64,000 nt of DNA, taken from positions 3,844,001 to 3,908,000 of the forward strand of contig NZ_CP108106.1 in the NCBI RefSeq assembly GCF_041435195.1. The letters are read 5' to 3'. Positions 27,517 to 36,337 of this stretch are shown piece after piece (positions within the stretch are counted from its first letter, which is position 1; every line of letters begins with the position of its first letter). Source of the DNA: Streptomyces sp. NBC_00224. GTDB lineage: Bacteria; Actinomycetota; Actinomycetes; Streptomycetales; Streptomycetaceae. The translations under genes were made by a program, and so were the position numbers. A model generated the notes under the pieces. That model did no database searches. It was given only the letters and a program-made list of their open reading frames with translations, and was not told the origin of the DNA.

Positions 27517-29844
27517 TCAACCAGTCTCGGGGTCGTTACCCTGCTGGTTCTCCCTGTCGTTCCCTCTCCCGTAACCGAGATCGAAGGCGTCTTTCAAATC
27601 GCGCGAGAAGTCATCATTCAAGTCGATGCCATGCTGCCGCCGGAAGTGAATCAGCGGCGCCTGTGCACTGACTTCCCCTCCTCTGTAAATCAAGGTCTTA
27701 TTGTCCCTGATTTCACCTTCGATCTTTTCCTTGCGACTCTCGGCCGACTTGTCCGACCAGTCGCCGACGACCTGCCCAGCAAGCTGTTCCAGCGCACCGT
27801 GGCCCGTGTCAACGGCGAGCGGAACGACGATCGCAGCGGCTCCCGCCGCCGCAGCGGACGCCGGCAGGAAGGCGACACCTGCGGCAATCGCTGAGGTCGT
27901 GCCGAATTCGACCCAGGCGGAGCGCTTCGCGTGCGCCTTCTCGTACTCCTCGTACTTCTTGTTTCCTTCCGCCTCGACCTGATCCGCCCGCGACTGGTCG
28001 AGCATGCCCTGGACCTCGGCGCCTGTGCCGACCGCAGCGCGCGCCGCACCGTGGTCGATCTTGCCGTCCACTCCTACTTGGGCCTCCAACACGCTGGTGG
28101 TGTACAGCCGTTCGGCGGTCGAGACGGCGGCGTACGCATCCGGGTGCTGCCCAAGCGCGCTCAAGAACTTCCGGGCCGGCAATTGATCGAACTGGGCGTG
28201 AGCATCGGGCTCCCTGTGGGGCGCGAACACGCTTTGACTTTCATTGCTCTCAAGCGCCCAGTTGATGTCGTCGACGTACCCGGCAGCCATATTTCCCAGA
28301 CTGTCGGCCAACGCTTCCTGATGTTTGAGCAGTTTCGTGTCTTCCCCGTACTTCGAGACGACATCGGTCATGATCCCGACCGACGTCTCGTCCCGGCGCA
28401 GCTCCGGGCGAGGGTCGTCCCAAGCATGCCCGAGCGTCGCCGCCTCCAACGCATGCCCGAACGCATCCGTCGTATAGGCCGCGGACTTCTTGGCATCACC
28501 CGGATCATGACCGTCGATGTCAGGGAAGGACTTGTACCCTTCCTTGCCGAAATAGTCCAGGTAATTATCAATCGGATCGGACTTGTCCTTGCCCAAATCC
28601 GCCGCCCCGCTCCCCACCGTCCCGTCCTCGTTGTACGCGGTCGGATCGGCCGAGAAGAACTGCTTCGACGCCTCCGGGCTGTGGCCGAGCGCCTCCAGCA
28701 TGGACGTCACCGGGTCGTAGCCGGAACCGTTCACCCCGGACGGGTTGAACGGATTCTTCTGCCAGCCCCCGACCGGCTTCGTGTCGGCGAACAGGTACGG
28801 GTTCTTCTGATGTAGCTGAACCACATGCTCGGCGATCGGATTGAGGAACTTGGGGTCGTAGTTCCCGTACCGCATGATCCCGCCGAGCAACTGGTACCCG
28901 TACGGCGGATTGGGGTCGTACTTCCCGAGCGAAATGCGCTCGGTGCCGAGCTTCCGCAGCTCGCCGCCCCAACTGTCCGGCAGATGCCACTTGTTGTCGG
29001 GATCGGTCGCGGTGGCCAGATTGAGCCCGAGGTTCTTCTGCAGCTCCTGGACGTCCTTGAGCCGCTCCTTGTCGACCTTCGCATAGTCGTACGTATCGGT
29101 CGACAATTTCCCGAAGAACTCCAGCGCGCCCTTCGGCCCCAGCTTCGCGTAGAACGTCGTGGCGAACTCCGCCGACCCGTGATTGTCCCGCAACAGCTCG
29201 TTGAGCTTCTGGAGTTCGGTGTGGGTGATGGCCCGCCCCTTGGCGGCGAGGTCGAGAGCCCGCTGCGCCTCCTCCGCGTCCAGGCTGGAGAACCGGGGCG
29301 CGGTGAAGTTATTGGCATCCGTGACGTTCGCCGCCAGCGCCCGCTGCAGCGCCTCATCGGCGTCGCCGCACTCGTCGACCAGTGCCTCGATCCGCCGCTG
29401 CCACTCCGCGAGGTTGTCGTTCTGCTTCTTCAGTTCAAGGGAGAAGTCCGGTTCGTGGCGGGCGGTGTAGTCGCCGGAGAGGGAGTAGCGGGCGGTGACC
29501 TTGCCGTGCGCATCGACGACGATGCCGGACTTCTCCGAACCATCAACGATCTTCTGCAACTCGTCCTTCACCCGCTTGAACGCCGCATACCCATCGGCCA
29601 GGACCGCGTGGATCCCCCTCGCCTCCGCCGCCGCGTCCTCGAACTCCTTCGCCGTCTTGCCAATGAACTGCCTGGTCACACCCGCATTCACCCCGGCCCA
29701 GTCAGCCGCATCGGCATGCGCCTTCATCCCTTTACGGGCCTCTTCAGCAAGAGACTTGAGCCTGGAGACCATGTCCGACCAGTCATCCACCGCCGTCTTC
29801 AACTTGTCGAGCGGCGCATTCACCACGTCGTCGTACGTGAGCAT
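27517..29844 (-). CDS. Large WXG-type helical protein, module 1 (type VII secretion substrate candidate)
   Basis: 775-aa mostly helical protein. The N-terminal domain (residues 1-168) begins MLTYDDVVNAPLDKLKTAVD and contains a WXG motif at Trp49-Gly51 between two helices, the signature of ESX/type VII substrates. This part is nearly identical to the paralogue at 30507-32807, while the rest is only about a third identical, though colinear (GYDPVTSMLEALGHSPEAS, SLGNMAAGYVDDINWALES, FLSALGQHPDAYAAVSTAER). A hydrophobic segment lies around residue 660 (FLPASAAAAGAAAIVVPLAV), and a charged tail (FDLGYGRGNDRENQQ) follows. No known toxin motif is seen. Its lipoprotein follows directly. Confidence 0.75.
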   Translation of the reverse strand: MLTYDDVVNAPLDKLKTAVDDWSDMVSRLKSLAEEARKGMKAHADAADWAGVNAGVTRQFIGKTAKEFEDAAAEARGIHAVLADGYAAFKRVKDELQKIVDGSEKSGIVVDAHGKVTARYSLSGDYTARHEPDFSLELKKQNDNLAEWQRRIEALVDECGDADEALQRALAANVTDANNFTAPRFSSLDAEEAQRALDLAAKGRAITHTELQKLNELLRDNHGSAEFATTFYAKLGPKGALEFFGKLSTDTYDYAKVDKERLKDVQELQKNLGLNLATATDPDNKWHLPDSWGGELRKLGTERISLGKYDPNPPYGYQLLGGIMRYGNYDPKFLNPIAEHVVQLHQKNPYLFADTKPVGGWQKNPFNPSGVNGSGYDPVTSMLEALGHSPEASKQFFSADPTAYNEDGTVGSGAADLGKDKSDPIDNYLDYFGKEGYKSFPDIDGHDPGDAKKSAAYTTDAFGHALEAATLGHAWDDPRPELRRDETSVGIMTDVVSKYGEDTKLLKHQEALADSLGNMAAGYVDDINWALESNESQSVFAPHREPDAHAQFDQLPARKFLSALGQHPDAYAAVSTAERLYTTSVLEAQVGVDGKIDHGAARAAVGTGAEVQGMLDQSRADQVEAEGNKKYEEYEKAHAKRSAWVEFGTTSAIAAGVAFLPASAAAAGAAAIVVPLAVDTGHGALEQLAGQVVGDWSDKSAESRKEKIEGEIRDNKTLIYRGGEVSAQAPLIHFRRQHGIDLNDDFSRDLKDAFDLGYGRGNDRENQQGNDPETG

Positions 29845-29930
29845 GTCCTGATACCGACCTTGATGGCTCGAAGTCCGTTACGTGCGGCGGCTACGCGTGG
29901 CGGCCTACTTCAGATACTCATCGACCCGAC
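29330..29930 (-). repeat. Recent duplication tract, copy 1 (partner 32293-32893)
   Basis: Offset of exactly 2963 bp from the partner. Between 29485 and 29925 I count about ten mismatches, roughly 98 % identity; identity falls inside codons after residue 168 and ends at 29930. The tract covers the 5' end of the WXG gene, its leader, and the last codons of the gene upstream. Confidence 0.85.
29905..29930 (-). pseudogene. Leftover 3' end of the small WXG-like gene
   Basis: Reads RVDEYLK followed by TAG in the same register as the end (RIDEYLK) of the intact gene at 32868-33302. Only about eight codons remain, directly after the lipoprotein 2 stop. It is a duplication scar showing that the copied unit began inside that gene. 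Confidence 0.75.
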
Positions 29931-29937
29931 AGGCCGC

Positions 29938-30510
29938 TCACGGAGCGGTGGCGTTGGCGCATTTCAACTCGCGTTTGGCGAAGTCGACGTACTGCTGCAT
30001 GAGAGTGGTGAGGGTCTTCCGAGATTCAGCGGTCTCGGGAGCCTTGTTCGCGGTGAGCTCCAGCTCGACATACTTGGCCGACTTGGGCAAAGCGAGATTC
30101 CTCGGCAGGTCCGGGCGCTCGCACAAGAACACGGAACCGGCTCCGCCATCCCAGACGAATCCCTCGTCTCCCGCCGCGATACGTGTGCCGCGATTCAGGG
30201 CCCAGCCATTCCACTCGGTCCCCTTGCCGCTCCTTCTGCGCTCCGCCCATGCGACGAACCGTGCATCGCCGTCGATGTACAGGGTGCAGTACGTGCTCGA
30301 TTTCGCTCCGAACACATCGAATGGGCGCTTGTTCACCAGTTCCGCCTTGCCGCCATGGGGCAGCAAGGAGGCGGTCGATTTTCCGGTGAAAGCCCCCCAG
30401 CACATACTCTTTGGCAGGCTCGGCACGGAATCGTTACTTTCCGAGCAGCCGCTCAAAATCAATAGGCCGACGATAGTGCCTCCCGAAGCACGGGCCGCGC
30501 GTCCTATCAC
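29938..30510 (-). CDS. Lipoprotein 2 of the WXG/lipoprotein modules
   Basis: 190-aa predicted lipoprotein. The GTG start at 30510 overlaps the stop of the large WXG protein by four bases (GTGA), so it is translationally coupled to it. The signal peptide GGTIVGLLILSGC ends at lipobox Cys22. Four mature cysteines (37, 75, 130, 184) match those of lipoprotein 1 in spacing and context. Trp-rich middle (GTEWNGWALNRGTRIA) and a helical C terminus. No family recognised. Exported and anchored outside the membrane by prediction; a partner role for the adjacent WXG protein is inferred from coupling. Confidence 0.75.
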   Translation of the reverse strand: MIGRAARASGGTIVGLLILSGCSESNDSVPSLPKSMCWGAFTGKSTASLLPHGGKAELVNKRPFDVFGAKSSTYCTLYIDGDARFVAWAERRRSGKGTEWNGWALNRGTRIAAGDEGFVWDGGAGSVFLCERPDLPRNLALPKSAKYVELELTANKAPETAESRKTLTTLMQQYVDFAKRELKCANATAP

Positions 30511-32807
30511 TTTCCACCGCCCCTGGGTGCCGTGCTGTCCACAGAATCTCGCCCCACCGAGAAGCCAACTGCCGCCGAGGAGGAAGCTGTTCCTTGGTAC
30601 TCGCGGATGTCCGGCTTGGACAGACCAGCACTCTGACCAGCCGTACTCACCGCGTCCCGCGCCGCCTGCTTGGCCCTGGACTCGGCCGTCGTATAAGCGC
30701 CTGCGGCCTCCTGGCTCGCCTCCGCCGAGGTGTCTTTTTGAGCCTTGTCCACGATGGACTTTGTGATGTCCTCTTGGAGCCACTCCACGGCATCGCCCCC
30801 GACCGGCAGCATCTCCACATACTTCGCACCGACCGCGCTGATGATTCGGTTGGTCCAGTCCGCCTTGTCCTGGAGGGCCTCATTGAACTTGGCGTCATCA
30901 GCAGAGTGCTGCTCATGGATCGCCTCAACCCGCGCCTCGGCCATGATTCCCGCGATCTGTCCACCGGGAAGAACCGCGTTGCGCAGCGCCTCGCCGACAT
31001 CCGCCCCATGGTTCTCCGGATGGGCGAACACATCGCGTACCAGGAGCGTGGTGTACGCCTGCTGCGCATGGGTGAGGGCGCCATAAGCGCCGGGGTCCTG
31101 TGCCACCGCTGCCAGGAAGTGCGTCATCTCCCCTGGTTTGAATACCGCCATCACGCCGAACGGCTTCGCCTGCTCCGCCCCGTTCTCCGCCGACGCCTGC
31201 AGATCAGGCATGTACTCCGCAGCCATGTTCCCGAAGTTCCCCGACAGGCCCTCCAGGGGGCCCGGCGCGTCGTCGCCGCCGAGGATGAGGGACGGGTCGG
31301 CGCCGATCTTCGACACGACGCGCTCCATCACCTTGGCCATCTGCTCGGTGTGCTCAACAGGCTTCGCGTCCTCGTCGCCCGGTACTCGGCCCGTGACCGC
31401 CGCCTCCAGCGCGTTCCCCGTCGCCTCCTGGAGCGGGGAGCCGGGCGGGGCGCCGGGCGTCGTGTCGAACCAGTCTGCGGTCGGCTTGCGGTCGAGGGCG
31501 TAATCGACCATGCCCTGGGCGTGCCCGTGGACGCCCTTGACCGCCTTGTCGGCGGTCGTGACGATCCCGTCCCCGTTGCTGTCCTCGCGTACGGGCTCGT
31601 TGAAGAACGCCGTGGACGCCTCGGGGTTGTTGCTCATGGCCTGCATCAGGCCGGTCATCGGGTCGAAGCCACGGCCCCCGTCCTTGTCCTGGTTGAACGC
31701 CATGGACTGGACGAGCGGCATGTTCTGGTTCCAGATGCCGGGGTTCTTGTGATCCATGCCGACCATGTCGCGGCCGATGGGGACCAGGAACTCCTTGTCG
31801 TACTCGCCGTTTCGCAGGATCGAGGCCAGCGCCTGGTAGCCGTACACCTTCGTGCCGACGCCCGCGAACCCCCCGACGTCGATCGGCTTGTGGCCGGCCC
31901 GCATCATGTCGAGCGTCCACCCCGCGTCCAGATGCCCCGGCGTCTTGGTGTTCGTGGCTATGCCGAGCATCGACCCCATGTCGTTCTGGATGCGGTGGAC
32001 CATGTCGGCCCGGTCGTGTCCGGCGGGGCCGAGGCCCGTCGCGTCGAGCGACATCTTCGTATAGAGCTCCAGCGTGCCCTCGGCCCCGAGCCGCCGGTAG
32101 AAGTCGGTCGCGAACTCCGGGTCCTTCGCGTGGTCCGTCATCACCTCTTCGAGCTGCCGCAACGCCTCGACGTTGCGCGCGGTTCCGCCGTCGCCCGTGG
32201 ACTTCCGGGCCAGTTCGATGGCCCAGGCCGCTTCCTCGTCGTCGAGGCTCTCGAACTTGGGCGCGCTGAAGTTGTGCTCGTCCGGCACATTGGCCGCCAG
32301 TGCCCGCTGCAGCGCCTCGTCCGCGTCGCCGCATTCGTCGACCAGTGCCTCGACCCGCCGCTGCCACTCCGCGAGGTTGTCGTTCTGCTTCTTCAGCTCA
32401 AGAGAGAAGTCCGGTTCATGGCGGGCGGTGTAGTCACCCGAGAGGGAGTAGCGGGCGGCGACCTTGCCGTGCGCATCGACGACGATGCCGGACTTCTCCG
32501 AACCATCAACGATCTTCTGCAACTCGTCCTTCACCCGCTTGAACGCCGCATACCCATCGGCCAGGACCGCGTGGATCCCCCTCGCCTCCGCCGCCGCGTC
32601 CTCGAACTCTTTCGCCGTCTTGTCAATGAACTGCCTGGTCACACCCGCATTCACCCCGGCCCAGTCAGCCGCGTCGGCATGCGCCTTCATCCCTTTACGG
32701 GCCTCTTCGGCGAGAGACTTGAGCCTGGAGACCATGTCCGACCAGTCATCCACCGCCGTCTTCAGCTTGTCGAGCGGCGCGTTCACCACGTCGTCGTACG
32801 TGAGCAT
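30507..32807 (-). CDS. Large WXG-type helical protein, module 2 (type VII secretion substrate candidate)
   Basis: 766-aa paralogue of the protein at 27517-29844. Residues 1-168 differ at only a handful of positions, with WXG at Trp49-Gly51. The remainder is diverged but colinear (GFDPMTGLMQAMSNNPEAS, NFGNMAAEYMPDLQASAEN, FLAAVAQDPGAYGALTHAQQ). It contains a DSNGDGIVTTADKA stretch that resembles a calcium-binding EF-hand or dockerin loop. The C terminus is Ser/Gly-rich (STAGQSAGLSKPD). It overlaps lipoprotein 2 by four bases and follows the small WXG-like gene by 60 bp. Confidence 0.75.
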   Translation of the reverse strand: MLTYDDVVNAPLDKLKTAVDDWSDMVSRLKSLAEEARKGMKAHADAADWAGVNAGVTRQFIDKTAKEFEDAAAEARGIHAVLADGYAAFKRVKDELQKIVDGSEKSGIVVDAHGKVAARYSLSGDYTARHEPDFSLELKKQNDNLAEWQRRVEALVDECGDADEALQRALAANVPDEHNFSAPKFESLDDEEAAWAIELARKSTGDGGTARNVEALRQLEEVMTDHAKDPEFATDFYRRLGAEGTLELYTKMSLDATGLGPAGHDRADMVHRIQNDMGSMLGIATNTKTPGHLDAGWTLDMMRAGHKPIDVGGFAGVGTKVYGYQALASILRNGEYDKEFLVPIGRDMVGMDHKNPGIWNQNMPLVQSMAFNQDKDGGRGFDPMTGLMQAMSNNPEASTAFFNEPVREDSNGDGIVTTADKAVKGVHGHAQGMVDYALDRKPTADWFDTTPGAPPGSPLQEATGNALEAAVTGRVPGDEDAKPVEHTEQMAKVMERVVSKIGADPSLILGGDDAPGPLEGLSGNFGNMAAEYMPDLQASAENGAEQAKPFGVMAVFKPGEMTHFLAAVAQDPGAYGALTHAQQAYTTLLVRDVFAHPENHGADVGEALRNAVLPGGQIAGIMAEARVEAIHEQHSADDAKFNEALQDKADWTNRIISAVGAKYVEMLPVGGDAVEWLQEDITKSIVDKAQKDTSAEASQEAAGAYTTAESRAKQAARDAVSTAGQSAGLSKPDIREYQGTASSSAAVGFSVGRDSVDSTAPRGGGK

Positions 32808-32893
32808 GTCCTGATACCGACCTTGATGGCTCGAAGTCCGTTACGTGTGGCGGCTACGCGTGGCGGCCTACTTCAGATACTCATCGATCCGCG
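32293..32893 (-). repeat. Recent duplication tract, copy 2 (partner 29330-29930)
   Basis: The intact context of the duplicated tract: it includes the end of the small WXG-like gene (stop at 32868-32870), the 60-bp leader and the first part of the 766-aa gene. Probably the parental copy because the upstream gene is whole here. Confidence 0.85.
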
Positions 32894-33302
32894 ACACCGC
32901 GATCAGCTCGCCCCCGACGCGCTCGTCGTCCTTGGCGTGGGCGGCCATCGAGTAGTCGAGGTGGTTGGAGATCTGCGCGCAGGCGTCGCTGAGCGTGCGC
33001 AGCTGGGTGTCCCACTTGGCGCGGACCTTCGCCAACTCGCCGCCGCTGGTGAAGTTGCGGGCGCTCAGGGCGGTCGCGGCGGCACCGGTGGATTCGCGTG
33101 CGTGATTACCGTCGCGCTTGAGCCCGTCGTGGAGCTTGAAGGCGTCCCCGCCGACCACGCCGAGGTCGTCGCGCTGGACGCTGAGGTCGGCGGCGCCGGG
33201 GGCGTTCGCCCCGCTCGGCCCGTTGTCGGCGCGATTCAGCCGCATGGCCACGTTGGCGGCCGCGCTGGCGTGCGCCTGGCGCCACTCTTCCTCGAACGAC
33301 AT
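32868..33302 (-). CDS. Small WXG-like (ESX-associated) protein
   Basis: 144-aa helical, soluble protein. The start at 33302 (MSFEEEWRQAHASAAANVAM) has the usual beginning of actinomycete ESX-associated proteins. The C-terminal helix pair contains AKWDTQLRTLSDACAQISNH, in which the WXG glycine is replaced (Trp97-Asp-Thr). No signal peptide, as expected for type VII substrates or chaperones. It lies directly upstream of the large WXG protein and may be its heterodimer partner. Assignment by pattern only. Confidence 0.7.
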   Translation of the reverse strand: MSFEEEWRQAHASAAANVAMRLNRADNGPSGANAPGAADLSVQRDDLGVVGGDAFKLHDGLKRDGNHARESTGAAATALSARNFTSGGELAKVRAKWDTQLRTLSDACAQISNHLDYSMAAHAKDDERVGGELIAVSRIDEYLK

Positions 33303-33468
33303 GCGGATCCCGCCCCCGTACGCCCCCGGACAACTCTTTACCGTTTCCACAACGTACGGACGCCGCGCTCTTCGCGCCAGCACATGGTCTGGCTATGGGA
33401 TTACGTGGCCGTTTCATCCCCCCTGAATGGCTGGGATGGGGCGGGTGGGTTGACGGAGGCGCCCTGTT

Positions 33469-34704
33469 CTACGTGGTGCGGCGCCGCCGCGACCGTACGA
33501 GCGGTACGGCCACGGCCGCCCCGACGACGGCCACCGCCCCGAGTCCGATCCACAGGCCTGTGTTGCTGCCGCTGTCGCCGTTGTCTCCGTTGTCGCTGGA
33601 TGCCGCTTCCGGGGCTGTGGGCTTGGGAGTGGCGGGGGTACTTGAAGGGGCCTGGGGGGAAGGGGAGTTGGTGTTGGGCGCGGCCAGGTCGGGAAGCGGG
33701 TACTCGTTCGCCGGGCCGGGGTCGCCGGGGCTCGTCAAAGCGATACGGGGGCGGACGACTCCGTACCCGATGTAGTCCGTGCGCTTCTCCCCGTTCCGGG
33801 GGCCGCCGGCCGTGTTGAGCATGACTCTGAGGACCTGGTTGTTGGTCCACTGGGGGTACTTGGACCAGATCAGGGCGGCGGAGGCGGAGGCGAGGGCGGT
33901 GGCGTCGCTTGTGCCGTGGCTGGTGCAGATCTGGGTGCCGCCGCCGCAGGCTTCCACCATCTCGTCGCCAGGGGCCGCGAGGTCGATCTGTGATCCGTGC
34001 TGCGACTCCTTGGTCGCTTCGATCTTCTTGTCTACGGCTGCCACGCCTACGGCGCCAGGCGTGGCAGCCGGATATTCGACCTGATTGCCCTTGTCGCCGC
34101 TGTTGCCAGCAGAGGCGAAGACCAAGGAACCCTTGCTCAGGGCGTACTTCACAGCGCTAGCGAGCTCGTCGGATCCTTCCGGCGCGCCTTGTGACACGTT
34201 GATCACCTTGGCATCATGATCCGCCGCGTAGCGAATTCCCTCGCTCAGCTTCTTTACGAACATCGGAATGTTCGTGAGTTTCGATCCTTCATCCGCCTTT
34301 GGGAGCCTGACCGGAAGAATCTTCGCGCCGGGCGCCAAGCCGTAAGCCCCGTCTCCTGCCGACCGCTTGCCGGTACCGGCGATCAACGAGGCCATGGCGG
34401 TCCCGTGACCCTTGTAGTCGGTGTGCTCGTCGCCGTTCTGACTGGAAAGGTTGAGGCCGGGGAGCACCTGGCCACGGAGGTCAGCGAGACTGTCATCAAC
34501 GCCGGTGTCGACGACCGCGACGGTAATCCCCTTGCCCGTACTGATCTTCCACATCTCGTCCGCCTGCATGGCGTCGAGATGCCACTGGCGCTCGCGGACG
34601 GTCTCCGCGTGAGCAGGTGTGGCGGCAATGCCCACCAGCAGGGCCCCCAAGGCGACGGACACGGCACGGCCGTGCCTCATGACTCGATGGCTGCTGGTAG
34701 ACAT
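33469..34704 (-). CDS. Type VII secretion-associated serine protease, mycosin (S8)
   Basis: 411-aa subtilisin-type protease. The signal peptide spans residues 1-33 (ending TPAHA). The triad is Asp66 (VVDTGVDD), His100 (KGHGTAMAS) and Ser266 (SHGTSDATA), with Asn201 (SAGNSGD) as oxyanion residue. Cys253 and Cys260 probably form the mycosin loop disulfide. A Pro/Ser-rich linker leads to a C-terminal membrane anchor (IGLGAVAVVGAAVAVPLV) and an Arg-rich tail. Mycosins stabilise ESX machines and process substrates outside the cell. It is 19 bp after the PPE-like gene, in one operon. Confidence 0.92.
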   Translation of the reverse strand: MSTSSHRVMRHGRAVSVALGALLVGIAATPAHAETVRERQWHLDAMQADEMWKISTGKGITVAVVDTGVDDSLADLRGQVLPGLNLSSQNGDEHTDYKGHGTAMASLIAGTGKRSAGDGAYGLAPGAKILPVRLPKADEGSKLTNIPMFVKKLSEGIRYAADHDAKVINVSQGAPEGSDELASAVKYALSKGSLVFASAGNSGDKGNQVEYPAATPGAVGVAAVDKKIEATKESQHGSQIDLAAPGDEMVEACGGGTQICTSHGTSDATALASASAALIWSKYPQWTNNQVLRVMLNTAGGPRNGEKRTDYIGYGVVRPRIALTSPGDPGPANEYPLPDLAAPNTNSPSPQAPSSTPATPKPTAPEAASSDNGDNGDSGSNTGLWIGLGAVAVVGAAVAVPLVRSRRRRTT

Positions 34705-34723
34705 GCGCTTCCTTCGTACGGGC

Positions 34724-36301
34724 TCAGTCGATTACAGGCGGCACAATACGGCGGTCGCTCTGCTGCCAGGTCTCTTCGTCCTCGGTGAGGTAGTCGGGAC
34801 GCTCGCCTCCGCGCTCGTCCCGCCGCCCGGCGGCGCCGTGCGTGCCAGGCGGGATCATGCCGCCCCGCCCGGCCCGACCTGCCTGAGAGCCGCCTTCCGT
34901 GTTGCGTACGAGACCGGAGCCGCCCTCGGTGAAGGGGCGGCCGCTTCTGGTTCCGGGCTCGGTCGGGCGACCGCCGACGATGCCGCCGGGCTCGCCCGCC
35001 AGGCGGCGGCCGCCGGAGAACCCACCCCGGGTGCCGCCTCCGCTGGTGCCGCCGCCCGGACCGTGGGCCATCGGTGGTCGGCCCTGCGTCGTGCCCTCGT
35101 GACCGACGACGGTGCCTCGGGGGATGCCGCCCGTCGGACGACCGGTGCTGGGCGGTACCTGCCGGCCACCGACGATGCCGTTCTCACGCGGGAGCTTGCT
35201 CGGGGGGACACCGCCCACGGTGCCTGGCCCGGTCAGGGCAGGGCCGCGGAGCCCGCCGGTCGACTGTCGCCCGCCCACGACACCGGGGGCGGGCAGGCCG
35301 GTCTTGCCGCCTCTGACGCTTGGAGGCGGCACGATCCCGACGGGTGCCGGCAGGCCGTCCGGCCTGGAGAGAGGTGGCGGAGAGGTTGTGACGTCAGGGC
35401 CGACGGGAACGACGGAAGTCGGCGGCGGCAGCGTATCCACGCCGTCGATGACCGTACCGACAGGCCGATCAGGCACATGAGTTGGAGGGGTCACTGCGGC
35501 CGGGGTCACCGTGTGAGGCGTCCCCGTAGTGCCGCCCGTTGTCGATGGAGTCGCCAGATGACCGCCCGTCTGCGAGGTCGATGTCCTGCTCCCTCGGGTG
35601 GACGACGTCTGGCTTCCCTGAATGTACTGCTGCCCATGGCGGTCGAGATCCGGCGGCACAAACACCGCCGGCGGCGCCGGAAACACCGGCGGCCGGAGCG
35701 CCGCTATCTGCTCCCCCGACTGCACATACGCATCCGCCAACCGCTTAAGCTCCCGTACCGCCTCCTGCCGCTGCCCCTCCATCTTCTCGTTGAGGCCGGT
35801 CAGCTTGGCCGAGGCGTCTCTCGCGTCCTTCTGGCCGTCGGGGTCGTGGTGGGCGGCCACGTACAGCTTCTGGGTGTCGGTGGCTTCCTTCTTGAGGGCG
35901 GGGTCGTACTCCGGGACCGAGGACTTGACCTGGGCAATGGCGTTCGAGACGGCGTCGAGGTTGGTCGCCGCGGCGTTGCTGTACTGGCCCAGGCCCAGCG
36001 TGGCCATCGCCGCGTCGTGGCCCCAGTCGGTGAACGCCTTCGCGCCCTCGCCCGTCCAGACGACGCGGCTCATGTGGGTCTTCAGGTCGTCACCGATCTC
36101 GGTGATCGTCGCGGCCGCGTCGGCGAGCTTCTTGGCGAGGTTGGTCGCCGAGTCGCCCTTCATGCCCTGGACCATGGTCCAGAGTTCCTGATGCGACTTG
36201 TGCTCGAAGTCCGTCCGCTCCACCGGCGGCGCCTTCGGCGCCCCCTGCCCCCGCTCCTGACCCGGCCCCGGTCCCCGCTTCTGCCCCTTGTTCTCAGCCA
36301 T
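34724..36301 (-). CDS. PPE/WXG-like protein with long Gly-Pro-rich C terminus
   Basis: 525-aa protein without signal peptide. After a basic Gly/Pro/Gln head, a helical domain (about residues 40-200) contains Trp82-Thr-Gly84 between two helices (LKTHMSRVVWTGEGAKAF), the WXG signature. The C-terminal 300 residues are low complexity and rich in Gly, Pro and Thr, with repeated IVGGR units, reminiscent of proline-rich ESX partner proteins (EspI/PPE-like). Likely a substrate or scaffold of a type VII machine and of the mycosin encoded next. It is 36 bp after the 176-aa gene. Confidence 0.8.
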   Translation of the reverse strand: MAENKGQKRGPGPGQERGQGAPKAPPVERTDFEHKSHQELWTMVQGMKGDSATNLAKKLADAAATITEIGDDLKTHMSRVVWTGEGAKAFTDWGHDAAMATLGLGQYSNAAATNLDAVSNAIAQVKSSVPEYDPALKKEATDTQKLYVAAHHDPDGQKDARDASAKLTGLNEKMEGQRQEAVRELKRLADAYVQSGEQIAALRPPVFPAPPAVFVPPDLDRHGQQYIQGSQTSSTRGSRTSTSQTGGHLATPSTTGGTTGTPHTVTPAAVTPPTHVPDRPVGTVIDGVDTLPPPTSVVPVGPDVTTSPPPLSRPDGLPAPVGIVPPPSVRGGKTGLPAPGVVGGRQSTGGLRGPALTGPGTVGGVPPSKLPRENGIVGGRQVPPSTGRPTGGIPRGTVVGHEGTTQGRPPMAHGPGGGTSGGGTRGGFSGGRRLAGEPGGIVGGRPTEPGTRSGRPFTEGGSGLVRNTEGGSQAGRAGRGGMIPPGTHGAAGRRDERGGERPDYLTEDEETWQQSDRRIVPPVID

Positions 36302-36337
36302 GTCGCCGCACCGCCTCCCCCTGGAATCCACGCCCCA

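Noticed and set aside
27517..29844. Classic polymorphic toxin with exchanged C-terminal domain
   Set aside because: The divergent parts of both paralogues align along their whole length, so it is divergence of one fold, not replacement by unrelated toxin tips.
30594..33818. 1,074-aa plus-strand frame across the WXG genes
   Set aside because: Runs through three genes, promoter gaps and the duplication joint on the opposite strand; no motif and abnormal composition.
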